A stretch of DNA of 64,000 nt from Ga0077555 sp046154645 (GTDB lineage Bacteria > Pseudomonadota > Alphaproteobacteria > Rhizobiales > Hyphomicrobiaceae): NCBI GenBank assembly GCA_046154645.1, contig JBJXDZ010000098.1:62001-126000 (forward strand), given 5' to 3'. The notes below the pieces were generated by a model. That model worked only from the letters and a program-made list of their open reading frames with translations, was not told the DNA's origin and did no database searches. The stretch's first letter is position 1, and every line of letters starts with the position of its first letter. The position numbers and the translations under genes are program-made. Below are positions 17,885 through 27,333 of the stretch, in pieces.

Positions 17885-19987
17885 ATGGCCAAGGTCGATC
17901 ATCGGATAGAGGGCGCCGTCGCGGTCCTGACGCTATCGAATGCCCCCGTCAATGCGCTTGCGCATGGGGTCCGTGAAGGCCTCGCCAAGGCCATAACCGC
18001 GGCCAACGCCGATCCCGCCATCAAGGCCATCGTCATTACTGGCGAAGGCCGTGCCTTCTCCGCCGGCGCCGATATCGCTGAGTTCCGGGCTGGTCTCAAG
18101 GCACCGGGATTGCCTGAGGTCATCGACCAGATCGAAGCCTCGACCAAACCGGTGATCGCAGCGATCAACGGCTTGGCACTCGGCGGCGGGCTTGAGGTGG
18201 CACTCGGCTGTCACTACCGGGTCGCAGCGAAAGGCGTAACGCAATTGGGTCTGCCCGAGGTGAAGATCGGCATCCTGCCCGGCGCCGGCGGCACGCAACG
18301 GCTGCCGCGCATCGTCGGCGTCGAGCCGGCCCTGGATCTCATTGTCAGCGGCAATCCAACAACGGCTGTCTCGGCGGCAAAGGTTGGCCTCGTCGATCAG
18401 CTTGCCGATGGCGACGTGGTTGTAGCCGCCATTGCCTTTGCCAAGGGGTTGATCCAGGGCGGCAAGGGCGCGCGGCCGACCAGCGCCAAGATCATTGATG
18501 CGACGTCCGTGCCAGCAGATGTGTTCGACAAGCGCATCGCGGCACTCGGCAAGCATCCTTCCGGCCCCATGGCAGCGCGGCACTGCATCGAGGCGGTGCG
18601 GGCATCCGTCGGCAGCACGTACAAGGACGGCGTTGCCAAAGAACAGAAGCTTTTCGCAGAACTGGCGGCGAGCCCTTATGCGAAGGCGCTGCAATACGCC
18701 TTCTTCGCCGAACGCAAAGCCGCTGATGTTCCCGATCTCGGGCCCGACGTGAAGCCGCGCGAGGTCAAGTCCGTCGGCATCATCGGCGCCGGCACCATGG
18801 GGGTTGGCATTGCGCTGGCCTTCCTGGCCGCGAAACTGCCGGTGACGCTGATTGAACTGCAGCAAGATGCCTTGGACCGTGCCGTGGCGCGCATCAAGGA
18901 GAGCATTGACCGCGACGTGGCGCGCAAGCGCATCTCGGTCGACGATGGCGTCGCCCGCTTCGTGTTGCTGCGACCAAGCGTGAAGCTCGAAGACCTGGCC
19001 AAGGTCGACTTCATCATCGAAGCCGTATTCGAACAGCTTGCGGTCAAGAAGAAAGTGTTTACTGCGCTCGACAAGATCGCCAAGCCCGGTGCTGTGCTCG
19101 CCAGCAATACCTCGACACTGGATGTCGACGCCATTGCCTCGGCGACGCGCCGGCCGGGCGATGTGGTCGGCACGCACTTTTTCTCGCCAGCCAACATCAT
19201 GCGCCTGCTCGAGGTCGTGCGCGGCCAGGCCACCGCGAAGGATACGTTGGCCACTGCCATGGCCGTCGCCAAGCGCATCGGCAAGGTCGGCGTTGTGGCA
19301 GGCAATTGCTTCGGCTTCATCGGCAATCGTATGATCGAGGAATATCTCGAGGAAGTGCAGGCGATGATGCTGGAAGGCGCCACACCGACGGAGATCGACA
19401 GTGCGCTCGAGGCCTGGGGCTTTGCCATGGGGCCCAACGCCATGATGGATCTCGCCGGCATCGACGTTGGTTACATGATCCGGCGCGAGCACAAGTTTAC
19501 TGCCGAGCGCATGCAGCTTTACGCCGTCACCGACAAGATCTCGGAGATGGGCCGGCACGGCCAGAAAACCGGCAAGGGCTATCACCTCTACGACAAGGAT
19601 CGCAAACGCCTGCCCGATCCGGAGGTCGTGGCCATGTTCGAGAAGGAAGCGGAAGCAAGGGGCATCACGCGACGTAAGATCGCCCCCGAGGAGATCGTGG
19701 CGCGCTGCCTGCTGCGGCTGATCAACGAGGGCACCAAGCTGCTCGATGAGCGGATCGCTATCAGGCCTTCCGATATCGATACCATCTATCTCACAGGCTA
19801 TGGCTTCCCGGCCTGGCGCGGTGGGCCGATGTGGCAAGCTGAGAATGTGCTTGGCCTCAAAGCCTGTCACGAGCGCATGAAGGCTTTGGAGGCGGAGTAT
19901 GGTCCGCGCTGGAAGCCGGCCCCAGCATTCGAACGTGCGGCCAAGGCCACGGCCAGCTCGAGCAATCCGGTGACGGCAAAAGGATAA
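17885..19987 (+). CDS. Fused enoyl-CoA hydratase / 3-hydroxyacyl-CoA dehydrogenase (FadJ/FadB type)
   Basis: The 700-residue multifunctional enzyme catalyses two consecutive beta-oxidation steps. The crotonase half (about 1-190) has the oxyanion-hole stretch AFSAGADI and GLALGGGLEVALG plus the GLPEVKIGILPGAGGTQ segment with its catalytic Glu. The dehydrogenase half has the NAD-binding GIIGAGTMGVGIA motif, the catalytic His in VGTHFFSPAN, and the FIGNRM signature, then two C-terminal 3HCDH domains. The start has AGGAGG nine bases upstream. No thiolase gene is adjacent. Co-oriented with the acyl-CoA dehydrogenase 9 bases downstream. Confidence 0.95.
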   Translation: MAKVDHRIEGAVAVLTLSNAPVNALAHGVREGLAKAITAANADPAIKAIVITGEGRAFSAGADIAEFRAGLKAPGLPEVIDQIEASTKPVIAAINGLALGGGLEVALGCHYRVAAKGVTQLGLPEVKIGILPGAGGTQRLPRIVGVEPALDLIVSGNPTTAVSAAKVGLVDQLADGDVVVAAIAFAKGLIQGGKGARPTSAKIIDATSVPADVFDKRIAALGKHPSGPMAARHCIEAVRASVGSTYKDGVAKEQKLFAELAASPYAKALQYAFFAERKAADVPDLGPDVKPREVKSVGIIGAGTMGVGIALAFLAAKLPVTLIELQQDALDRAVARIKESIDRDVARKRISVDDGVARFVLLRPSVKLEDLAKVDFIIEAVFEQLAVKKKVFTALDKIAKPGAVLASNTSTLDVDAIASATRRPGDVVGTHFFSPANIMRLLEVVRGQATAKDTLATAMAVAKRIGKVGVVAGNCFGFIGNRMIEEYLEEVQAMMLEGATPTEIDSALEAWGFAMGPNAMMDLAGIDVGYMIRREHKFTAERMQLYAVTDKISEMGRHGQKTGKGYHLYDKDRKRLPDPEVVAMFEKEAEARGITRRKIAPEEIVARCLLRLINEGTKLLDERIAIRPSDIDTIYLTGYGFPAWRGGPMWQAENVLGLKACHERMKALEAEYGPRWKPAPAFERAAKATASSSNPVTAKG

Positions 19988-19996
19988 CGTCGCGAT

Positions 19997-21799
19997 ATGG
20001 CGCATCTCGTCGATCGGCGGCATCTGGATTTCGTGCTCGACGAAGTGCTGGGACTTGGCGACGTCCTGGCGCTGCCGCGCTTCAACGCTCATTATCGTGC
20101 CGGCGCAGCACAGATCATCGATACAGCAGAGCAATTGGCGGAGGATCAGTTCCGACCAAGCCTGCGGCATGTCGATGACAACGAGCCGCGCCTCGAGAAC
20201 GGACGCGTGGTGTTGCCAACGGCCATCGAAACGGCGCTGACGGCCTTTAGTGCGCAGGGCTTCTTCGGCATGACCGCGACTGCCGAGCTTGGTGGCTTAG
20301 GGTTGCCGCGCCTGGTGGCGAACGCCGCGTTCCTGCAGTTCCAGGCCGCCAACGTATCCATCGCCAACTACGCCTTGCTGTCGATGAGTGCGGCGGAGTT
20401 GCTGGCGGTACACGCGACAGTTGCGCAGCAGGCTCGCTATCTGGCGCCGATGCTCGAGGGCCGCTTCTTCGGCACCATGGCGCTCTCGGAACCGGGCGCG
20501 GGATCATCGCTGGGTGACATCACGACCAGCGCCAAGCCGCTGGCAGATGGCCGCTACGCGCTGCGCGGCACCAAGATGTGGATCTCGGGCGGCGAGCACG
20601 ACATGGGCGAGAACATCGTGCATCTGATGCTCGCTCGTATCGAGGGCGCGGCCAAAGGCGTCAAGGGTTTGTCGCTGTTCATCGTGCCACGCAAGCGACT
20701 CGATGAGGCCGGGCACCCTGCCGTATGGAACAACATCGCGTTGGCCGGGCTCAATCACAAAATGGGCCAGCGCGGCACGGTCAACACAGTGCTGAATATC
20801 GGCGAGGGCGGCGACTGCATCGGCGAGATCGTGGGTCGGCCCGGTGACGGCCTCGCCTGCATGTTCACGATGATGAACGAAGCGCGCATTGGCGTGTCGA
20901 TGGGCTCGGTGGCACATGCGAGTGCCGCATTCCAGCATGCGCTGGCCTACGCGCGCGAACGCCGGCAAGGCCGCCTTCCTGACCAGAAGGACCCCGCCAG
21001 CCCGCAAGTGCCACTCGTCCAGCACGCCGACGTGCGGCGCATGCTGTTGCAGCAGAAGGCGGCGGCGGAAGGCGGCATTGCCTTCGGTCTCCTGCTCGCC
21101 AAGTTTGCCGATCTCAAGGCCGCGGCATCAACGCCGGATGCCTGCGCAGAGGCCGGTCTGCTGCTTGATCTGCTCACTCCAGTGTTCAAGGCGTGGATCT
21201 CGGAGGAGTGCCTCACCGCCAACTGGAACGCCATGCAGGTGCTCGGCGGCGCCGGCTATACACGCGATCATCCGGTGGAGCTGCACTACCGCGACAACCG
21301 GCTCAATCCCATCCATGAGGGCACCAACGGCATCCAGGCTATCGACTTGCTGGGTCGCAAGCTTGTCATGGCGGAAGGGCGGGCCATCCGGTTGCTGCTC
21401 GACGAGATGCGCGGCACCTTGAGTTCGGCCAGAGTGGCGAATCTACCCGCCCAGCTGGCGCAGCAGATGCGCCGTGCCATCCAATGGATCGACGAGGCCC
21501 TGCGCCATCTGAGTGTGATCAAGTCTGAAGGTGGCCAGACCCGCCAACTTGCCTTCGCGCACGACGTCATGGAACTGGTCGGCGCCACAACCTTCGCGTG
21601 GGTCTGGTTTCTCCAGGCACAGGCCGCGACGCGTGCATTGGAACGCCTGCTGCCGATTGAATCCGAATTCCATCAGGGCTTGATCCGCACCTGCGAATTT
21701 GTCTTCGCGACGGTCCTGCCCCGCGCCAAAGCCGCACTTGACAGGATCGAAAGCCGAACGTCGGTTGTAGCCGACATCACCGAAGCCGGCCTCGGCTGA
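19997..21799 (+). CDS. Acyl-CoA dehydrogenase, about 600-residue class
   Basis: The 600-residue FAD enzyme introduces the alpha,beta double bond into acyl-CoA substrates. The middle domain signature MALSEPGAGSSLGDI and the C-terminal catalytic segment NPIHEGTNGIQA (Glu as base) are clear, with QVLGGAGYTRDHPVE just before. The C-terminal extension beyond the canonical domain (from about residue 460) matches the long ACAD class often named after DmdC or AidB relatives. It lies 9 bases after the hydratase/dehydrogenase gene and is probably its operon partner. Confidence 0.93.
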   Translation: MAHLVDRRHLDFVLDEVLGLGDVLALPRFNAHYRAGAAQIIDTAEQLAEDQFRPSLRHVDDNEPRLENGRVVLPTAIETALTAFSAQGFFGMTATAELGGLGLPRLVANAAFLQFQAANVSIANYALLSMSAAELLAVHATVAQQARYLAPMLEGRFFGTMALSEPGAGSSLGDITTSAKPLADGRYALRGTKMWISGGEHDMGENIVHLMLARIEGAAKGVKGLSLFIVPRKRLDEAGHPAVWNNIALAGLNHKMGQRGTVNTVLNIGEGGDCIGEIVGRPGDGLACMFTMMNEARIGVSMGSVAHASAAFQHALAYARERRQGRLPDQKDPASPQVPLVQHADVRRMLLQQKAAAEGGIAFGLLLAKFADLKAAASTPDACAEAGLLLDLLTPVFKAWISEECLTANWNAMQVLGGAGYTRDHPVELHYRDNRLNPIHEGTNGIQAIDLLGRKLVMAEGRAIRLLLDEMRGTLSSARVANLPAQLAQQMRRAIQWIDEALRHLSVIKSEGGQTRQLAFAHDVMELVGATTFAWVWFLQAQAATRALERLLPIESEFHQGLIRTCEFVFATVLPRAKAALDRIESRTSVVADITEAGLG

Positions 21800-21920
21800 A
21801 CCTCGGTCAGCGGCTGCCCTCATACCCAGCTGTGTCGCCCTGCCGGGTTGCCTCCGGCTGGCTTGGCACGTAAGAGTGACAGCTCAATTTTCCCAGCGAT
21901 CACACCTCCAGGGGGCCACT

Positions 21921-23105
21921 ATGACCGTCGCCAACGGACGCGAATTCCTTGCCATTCCGGGCCCGACCAACGTGCCGGACGCCGTGCTGCAGGCGATGAA
22001 CCGGCCCGCGATCGACCTCTATACTGGCGAGATGATCGGGCTCACGGCCGGCTTGCTCGAGGATCTGCCGAAGCTGTTCCGCACCAAGGGGCAGGTGTAC
22101 ATCTACGCCGCCAACGGCCACGGCGGCTGGGAAGCGGCACTGACCAACGTGCTCTCCAAGGGCGACAAGATCCTGGTGCTCGAGAGCGGACGCTTTGCCA
22201 TCGGCTGGGGCGAGATGGCCCGCATGATGGGCGTCGAAATCGAAATGGTGCCGCAGGACGTGCGCAAGGCCGTCGACCCCGCCGCCGTCGCCGCGCATCT
22301 CGCCAAAGACAAGGCGCACAAGATCAAGGCCATTCTCGTCGTGCAGATCGACACCGCCTCGGGCGTGGTCAACGATCTCCTGGCCATCCGCAAGGCCATC
22401 GATTCAGTAAAGCATCCCGCCATGCTGATGGTCGACACGGTGGCCTCGCTCGGCTGCATGCCGTTCGAGATGGACGCCTGGGGCATCGACGTGGCGATGG
22501 CCGGTTCGCAGAAGGGCCTCATGACACCGCCGGGCATCGCGCTGGTTGCAGCTTCAGGCAAGGCGATGGAAGCGCACAAGACCGCAGGGCTGCGCTCGCT
22601 CTACTGGGATTGGACGGCGCGCGATGGCGTCGAGCACTACAACAAGTATTGCGGAACACCGCCGATGCATACGGTGTTCGGCCTGCGCAAAGCCCTCGAC
22701 ATGATTTTCGCCGAAGGTCTGGAGAATGTCTTTCGCCGTCACGCCTTGCTCGCCGAGGCGACGCGCCGTGCTGTCTCCCGTTGGGAGGAAGGCCAGGTGC
22801 TGTCCATGAACATCATCAACCCAGCCGATCGCTCGAACTCGATCACCAATGTCTTGACGCAAGGCCGTGATCCCAAGCCGCTGCTGGATTTCTGCCGCGA
22901 GAAGTGCGGCGTCGTCGTCGGGCAAGGCATTGGCCAGCTTGCCGGCAAGGCGATCCGCATCGCGCACATGGGACACACCAATGCGCCGATGGTGCTCGGC
23001 ACGCTGTCGGCAATCGAGATCGGACTGAAGTCCATGAAGATTCCGCACGGCGACGGCGGCGTCTCCGCGGCGATCGAGTATCTCGGCCAGGAAGTGAAGG
23101 CCTGA
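21921..23105 (+). CDS. sgaA: Serine--glyoxylate / alanine--glyoxylate aminotransferase
   Basis: The 394-residue class V PLP enzyme transfers an amino group to glyoxylate, giving glycine. Landmarks are IPGPTNVPDAVL at the N terminus, YAANGHGGWEAAL, the VDTVASLGCMPFEMD region and the PLP lysine in AGSQKGLMTPPG. The overall length and motifs fit SgaA of the serine cycle. AGGGGG lies seven bases before the ATG. Glycerate kinase at 51307 and the beta-hydroxyacid dehydrogenase at 8431 could complete serine to hydroxypyruvate to glycerate to 2-phosphoglycerate, but they are unlinked, so a full serine cycle is not shown. Confidence 0.9.
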   Translation: MTVANGREFLAIPGPTNVPDAVLQAMNRPAIDLYTGEMIGLTAGLLEDLPKLFRTKGQVYIYAANGHGGWEAALTNVLSKGDKILVLESGRFAIGWGEMARMMGVEIEMVPQDVRKAVDPAAVAAHLAKDKAHKIKAILVVQIDTASGVVNDLLAIRKAIDSVKHPAMLMVDTVASLGCMPFEMDAWGIDVAMAGSQKGLMTPPGIALVAASGKAMEAHKTAGLRSLYWDWTARDGVEHYNKYCGTPPMHTVFGLRKALDMIFAEGLENVFRRHALLAEATRRAVSRWEEGQVLSMNIINPADRSNSITNVLTQGRDPKPLLDFCREKCGVVVGQGIGQLAGKAIRIAHMGHTNAPMVLGTLSAIEIGLKSMKIPHGDGGVSAAIEYLGQEVKA

Positions 23106-23430
23106 AGGACGCGCTCACGTGCGCGTGCTGATGTCTTCGCTGAACGAGTGCATGCGGTCCAAGCACGCGTGCACAGTAGCGGCCACGCAGGGTGGCCCCC
23201 CGTCGGCTGTGCCTAAGGTGCGCCATTAGAGGTCAAGTAGCGCAACCCGTCGAGAGGCCATGCGCAAGGCGACCCGCTAGCCAGCACGGGCGATTCGATT
23301 CTCAGCTCAGGAAGGATGGCAGCCCGGCCCGTGGTGCGGGCACAAGCGAGTGTCGCATGGCCCTCAACGAAGGCGAGGCAGCCCGCAGGGACCGCCTCGC
23401 CGCATTCATCTCAGTTCAAGCCCGCTGGAG
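23106..23430. other. Convergent intergenic region with hairpins, no gene seen
   Basis: About 325 bases separate the convergent sgaA and TRAP genes. I find no coding sequence or RNA gene. Inverted repeats include ggccac/gtggcc near 23180-23200, gcccg/cgggc near 23330, and an 8-base perfect pair GGCGAGGC (23372-23379) / GCCTCGCC (23394-23401). None has a T-run, so they are possible factor-dependent or attenuated termination structures at most. Confidence 0.4.
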
Positions 23431-24543
23431 TTACTTCTGCGGCGGGAAATAGTGGTCCGCCTGCAAGGTGTAAGGCGGGAACATGAAGCGCTTGGCCGGA
23501 ACGACTTTTGCGGCATAGGCCTTCTGCGAATCGAACACCTTCTTGAAGAAGGGATTCTTGGCCGATTCGGCCGCCGCAATCTCATCCCACGCCTTGAGGA
23601 AGGCGATGTTGATCTCGGGCGGGGTCTGCAGAATCTTGACGCCGTGCTTGGTCTGCATCTCCTCGATGGCGTCGGCATTCTGCTTCTGCCACTTGGCGCC
23701 CCAGCGCACGAAGGTGTCGTTGACGGCTGAACGGATGATCTCCTGATGGGCCGGCGCCAAGCTGTCCCAGACTTCCTTGTTGATGATCAACTCGCCGATC
23801 GAAGCGCTTTCGTGCATGCCCGGTGTGTAGTGGTTCTTCCAGATCAGATGCAGTCCGAGGCGCAGGTCCTCGACGCCACCCACCCACTCGGCGCAATCAA
23901 TGGCACTGCGCTCGGCGGCGGGACCGATTTCGCCACCCGGCATGTTGACGACGGCCATGCCCATCTTGGCGTAAATCTCACCGACGATACCTGTCTGGCG
24001 GCACTTCATGCCCTTGAAGTCGGCGAGCGAAGTAATCGGCTTCCTGAACCAGCCCAGCGCTTGCGGGCTCGACGGCATGATCGGGAAGGCGACGACATTG
24101 AGCTTCAGCTCTTTCTGGTAGAACTCCCACCACAACTCGAGCCCGCCGGCCTCATATATCCAGCCCAGGAAGTCCATGTGGTCCATGCCGACGATGCCGG
24201 CTGGCGTGTTCGAGAACAGGGTGGCGGCCTTGTTCTTGCCGACCCAGTAATAAGAAATGCCGTGACCGCCATCGATCACCTTCTTGCTGGTCGCATCGAG
24301 GATTTCGAAAGCTGGCACAACCTGACCGGCCGGAGCGGCGTCGATCTTCAAGCTGCCGCCGGTCATCTTCTCGACGCGCTCGGCGAAATACTTGAAGTTG
24401 TCCTGCAGCGTCAGGTTTGCAGGCCACGTGGACTGCATCTTGAGTTGGCGGGGTGCGGGTTGCTGGGCGGCGACGGGTCCGCCCCATGCGATCGCAGCAG
24501 CGGTCATGAGCGCGACCGCAGACGTCAACTTATTGGAAAGCAT
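23431..24543 (-). CDS. TRAP transporter solute-binding protein (DctP family), orphan
   Basis: The 370-residue periplasmic protein has a signal peptide (MLSNKLTSAVALMTAAAIAWGG, cleavage after VAA) and the DctP-family core: KMQSTWPAN at the mature N terminus, the FKGMKCRQTGIVGEIYAKMG ligand-arginine region and DCAEWVGGVEDLRLGL. The pattern matches members binding keto or hydroxy acids, often chelated to metal. The start at 24541-24543 has AGGGAG upstream. The small and large membrane subunits (DctQ/DctM) are not adjacent, so it must work with a distant or shared permease. Possible operator palindromes lie at 24625-24659 upstream. Confidence 0.92.
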   Translation of the reverse strand: MLSNKLTSAVALMTAAAIAWGGPVAAQQPAPRQLKMQSTWPANLTLQDNFKYFAERVEKMTGGSLKIDAAPAGQVVPAFEILDATSKKVIDGGHGISYYWVGKNKAATLFSNTPAGIVGMDHMDFLGWIYEAGGLELWWEFYQKELKLNVVAFPIMPSSPQALGWFRKPITSLADFKGMKCRQTGIVGEIYAKMGMAVVNMPGGEIGPAAERSAIDCAEWVGGVEDLRLGLHLIWKNHYTPGMHESASIGELIINKEVWDSLAPAHQEIIRSAVNDTFVRWGAKWQKQNADAIEEMQTKHGVKILQTPPEINIAFLKAWDEIAAAESAKNPFFKKVFDSQKAYAAKVVPAKRFMFPPYTLQADHYFPPQK

Positions 24544-24900
24544 AGAGACTCCCTGGATGATGGCGGCCCCGTGCGGCAGAGTAGGCTCTGCGCTTCGCGC
24601 CTGGCGCCTGGAGGGCGCTCGTGTGTTTGCTGTGCCGCTGCTGCAACACTGCAGCAAACGATACGCTTGCGGGGCGGCGCTGGATTAGCGGTTTGGCAGC
24701 GCCCTGTCGAGTACCCCCAGCCGTCAAACAGCCTGGAACTGCAGAGACTTTAGGCTGATTTCCAGTGTCATTTCGGATCCCGGCCTGCCCAAGGGTTCAC
24801 TGACGCCGACGTCTGCATCGCGGGCGAATCGTCGCGACAGTGACAGGTCCATCCCATAATAATTGTTGGGGTGTGGATTGGGGACACGGGGCACGAGACC
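24544..24900. other. Divergent intergenic region upstream of the TRAP binding protein
   Basis: About 357 bases separate the TRAP gene from the divergent membrane-protein gene. The region includes the nested inverted repeats at 24625-24659, listed separately, and an AT-rich stretch near 24857-24870 before the membrane-protein gene. No further gene or RNA is visible. Confidence 0.45.
24625..24659. promoter_or_regulatory. Nested inverted repeats, candidate operator
   Basis: An outer pair GTTTGCTG (24625-24632) and CAGCAAAC (24652-24659) encloses an inner pair TGCTGCA (24639-24645) and TGCAGCA (24650-24656) with a 4-base spacer. The site lies about 80-115 bases upstream of the TRAP binding-protein start, where a transcription factor for the transport gene could bind. 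The factor is unknown and no regulator gene is adjacent. Confidence 0.4.
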
Positions 24901-26760
24901 ATGCGTGAGTTAGCCTCCCAGCCGACGGTGCTGCGAACCGGCGGTCGGTTCTTCGAGTATCTCTTCGGCCGCAACCTGTTGATCGGCCTTGCATCCATGA
25001 TGCTGCTGGTCATTTCCGGGTACGCGACCTGGAGCGGCATGAACGACTTCATCATCGGGGCCTCGTCGGCCTCCAAGGGACGTGAGTTGCCGGGTGGGTT
25101 CTCCGTCTCTCACACGCATCTCGTCGTCGCTGTCACCGTGGCGTTGACGTTCCTGATGTGGATCTCGCTGCGCGAAGCCATCGGCAAGGAGCGCAAGTTC
25201 ACCGAGCGGCTGATCACGTTCCCGCTCTACATTTTCCTGGTGCTGTGGTCCGTCGGCTTTGGCTACGGCTTCTGGTGGAGCCTGATTGCCGGCGAGGAGG
25301 CGACGCGCACCGGCCTCTCGAGCCTGCAAGAGGATGCGCGCGATGCCGGTGCAGCGGTGGCGGCCCGGCTTGATGCCGTACGCGCTCAGATCGAAAGTGT
25401 CGCCACCTGGTCCGACAGCCAGATGACCGTCGAAGAGACGCGGGGCGGCAGCTGCGGCGTGGCGTCGGGTGCCGGTCGCGGCCCCCTCTACAATGCCCGG
25501 CGACAGGTGCGCGACGCCGTCTCCTCGATCCGCGACAGTGTCACCAAGTCGTGGATCACACCGGTTCAGATCGAGCTGGACCTATTGAGAAAGAATGCCG
25601 CCGGCCTGGAGGGCGATGGGGCGGAGGATCGCCAGAAGCGCTTTGAGGCCATGGCATCCCAGATCCGGGGCAGTGCACGCAATATCGCCAGCCGCAGCAA
25701 TGAGCTCGGCAAGGCGACCGCGTCCAGCATGCGTGGCCTTGCCGATCAGGTGGCTATCCCACCCAACACCAGTGGCTTCACCTGCCACGATCCGCAGCTC
25801 GCCCAGCGTTTGCGACAAGCCGCCGAGCAGGCCGCCGAGCCGGCCAAGCTGCAGCTGCGCGAGGTGGTCTTCAACGAGGGACCGGCTGGCGTCGCCAACG
25901 CGGTCAAGAACCTGTGGACCAACATGGGGTCCTACTTCGCCAATCTGGCCCGCTATGTATTCACTGGCGGCAAGAGCAGCGGCGATCACACCTCGAGCGG
26001 CGAGCCCATTACGGGGCGTGACATGATTGCCTTGCTCGCCACAATCGGCATTGACCTTGGCCTGTTCGTGCTGGCCTTGCTCGACCGGCCGGCTGCCTTC
26101 CAACGCCGCGACGGGCTCGAAGACAACACGGCGCGCCTGCATCTGCCGTCGAAGGATGTCGTGCGCCAGCTGGCGGCCGCCTTCCAGACCGCGATCGGAC
26201 GCGCCCAGGATCGCGACATCGAATGGGTGCGCCAGCATTTCATCCATCACAACGGCGCCTCCTATTTCGTCACCCCCAATCTCTATGGCGTGGTGAAAGA
26301 CGGGCCCAACAGTAAAAAGGAAGAAAAGTGGGCGTTGGCTCTCAATCAACTTGCCGGCGTCATGGAGGACGTCAAACTGGTGCGCACGGTGTCGGCGAAG
26401 GAACTCGAGGCGTTCTTGAAGGACGAATCGCGGGGTTCGCTGAGCGATCTATCAGCGGCGCGCAAGGCCTGGCGCGAGAAGAACAACAAGGGCGGCGACA
26501 ACAAGGATCTGGCGCCCATTCGCAATCACGGACTTTTGTCCAAGGCCGAACGGGCGCTCGACATCGCCGGCTGGAGTGAGGAATCGAAGCGCGACATCGA
26601 AGTCTACCGCATCGTCGATGTCGATGGCCTCACCCCCTTACTGAGCCTGCTCAGCGATACCTCGATCGAGCGGGAGCTGAAAGCTACTCCGGCCGTCAGC
26701 GCCGCGGCGTTACCCGACAACAAGCCACCCCTGGCGCTGGAGAACAAGGGCCGGGCCTGA
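24901..26760 (+). CDS. Hypothetical integral membrane protein, 619 residues
   Basis: I do not recognise the family. Three hydrophobic segments lie in the first 130 residues (about 22-45, 72-90, 105-128). A long, charged, mainly helical extracytoplasmic or cytoplasmic stretch with two cysteines follows. A further membrane segment lies near residue 375-400 (MIALLATIGIDLGLFVLALL), then a soluble C-terminal domain of about 220 residues. The ATG at 24901 is preferred over an in-frame GTG at 24871. The gene stands alone between the divergent TRAP gene and convergent fxsA. The layout of membrane, helical loop, membrane and soluble domain suggests a sensor or scaffold, but no function should be assigned. 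Confidence 0.75.
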   Translation: MRELASQPTVLRTGGRFFEYLFGRNLLIGLASMMLLVISGYATWSGMNDFIIGASSASKGRELPGGFSVSHTHLVVAVTVALTFLMWISLREAIGKERKFTERLITFPLYIFLVLWSVGFGYGFWWSLIAGEEATRTGLSSLQEDARDAGAAVAARLDAVRAQIESVATWSDSQMTVEETRGGSCGVASGAGRGPLYNARRQVRDAVSSIRDSVTKSWITPVQIELDLLRKNAAGLEGDGAEDRQKRFEAMASQIRGSARNIASRSNELGKATASSMRGLADQVAIPPNTSGFTCHDPQLAQRLRQAAEQAAEPAKLQLREVVFNEGPAGVANAVKNLWTNMGSYFANLARYVFTGGKSSGDHTSSGEPITGRDMIALLATIGIDLGLFVLALLDRPAAFQRRDGLEDNTARLHLPSKDVVRQLAAAFQTAIGRAQDRDIEWVRQHFIHHNGASYFVTPNLYGVVKDGPNSKKEEKWALALNQLAGVMEDVKLVRTVSAKELEAFLKDESRGSLSDLSAARKAWREKNNKGGDNKDLAPIRNHGLLSKAERALDIAGWSEESKRDIEVYRIVDVDGLTPLLSLLSDTSIERELKATPAVSAAALPDNKPPLALENKGRA

Positions 26761-26790
26761 GCGCCGTCGCATGAGATTGAGCCGCCCCGC

Positions 26791-27333
26791 CTATGACTGT
26801 TCGGGCGGTGGGCGGCGCTTAGGGTCGACGGTGCGCTCTTCCAGGCGCTCAAACTCGCCTTCGATGACCGGACCCTCGCCACTGCCGTTGGTCCAGCCGC
26901 GCCGCGCTTCGGGGCCGGCCGCCTGGGGCCCGCCTTCCTTCGCGCGCGGACCAGGTCGCCTGCCATCGACTTCGCTCAATCCGAACACACGCTGCAGCAG
27001 CAGCCGGGCCAGGAATTGACGCAGTGGCGGCAACATCAGCACCAGACCGACGGCATCGGCGCACAAGCCTGGTGTGATGAGCAGGATCCCGGCCGTCGCG
27101 ACCAGGGCACCATCCATCATCGGCGCCAGCGGCGTCTCTCCGCGCGCCATCGCCTCCTGGACCTTGTACGTGGCCTTCAGGCCATGGCGCATCAGCACCG
27201 CAGTGCCGATAAGGCCGGTGGCAATGACGATGCCCAATGTCCACCAAAAGCCCAAGGCATTGCCGGCCTTGATCAGCACCGCGATCTCGATCAGCGGCCA
27301 GGCAATCAGCAGCAGCAGCCAGGCCAAACTCAT
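26791..27333 (-). CDS. fxsA: FxsA family membrane protein
   Basis: The 180-residue inner-membrane protein matches FxsA (suppressor of F exclusion of phage T7): WLLLLIAWPLIEIAVLIKAG at the start, GLIGTAVLMRHGL, the ARGETPLAPMMDGALVATAGILLITPG core with conserved GxLLxxPG pattern, and a variable hydrophilic Pro/Gly-rich tail. It is divergent from timA, an arrangement common in Hyphomicrobiales. Its cellular role is not known beyond the phage-exclusion phenotype in E. coli. Confidence 0.92.
   Translation of the reverse strand: MSLAWLLLLIAWPLIEIAVLIKAGNALGFWWTLGIVIATGLIGTAVLMRHGLKATYKVQEAMARGETPLAPMMDGALVATAGILLITPGLCADAVGLVLMLPPLRQFLARLLLQRVFGLSEVDGRRPGPRAKEGGPQAAGPEARRGWTNGSGEGPVIEGEFERLEERTVDPKRRPPPEQS

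Noticed and set aside
17933..20170. 745-residue open frame antisense to the hydratase/dehydrogenase gene
   Set aside because: A shadow frame produced by codon bias of the real gene on the other strand, which carries all the motifs.
23225..23315. tRNA-like stretch with cgattcgattctc resembling a T-loop
   Set aside because: No 5-bp T-stem, acceptor stem or D-loop GG can be formed around it, so it is not called as a tRNA.
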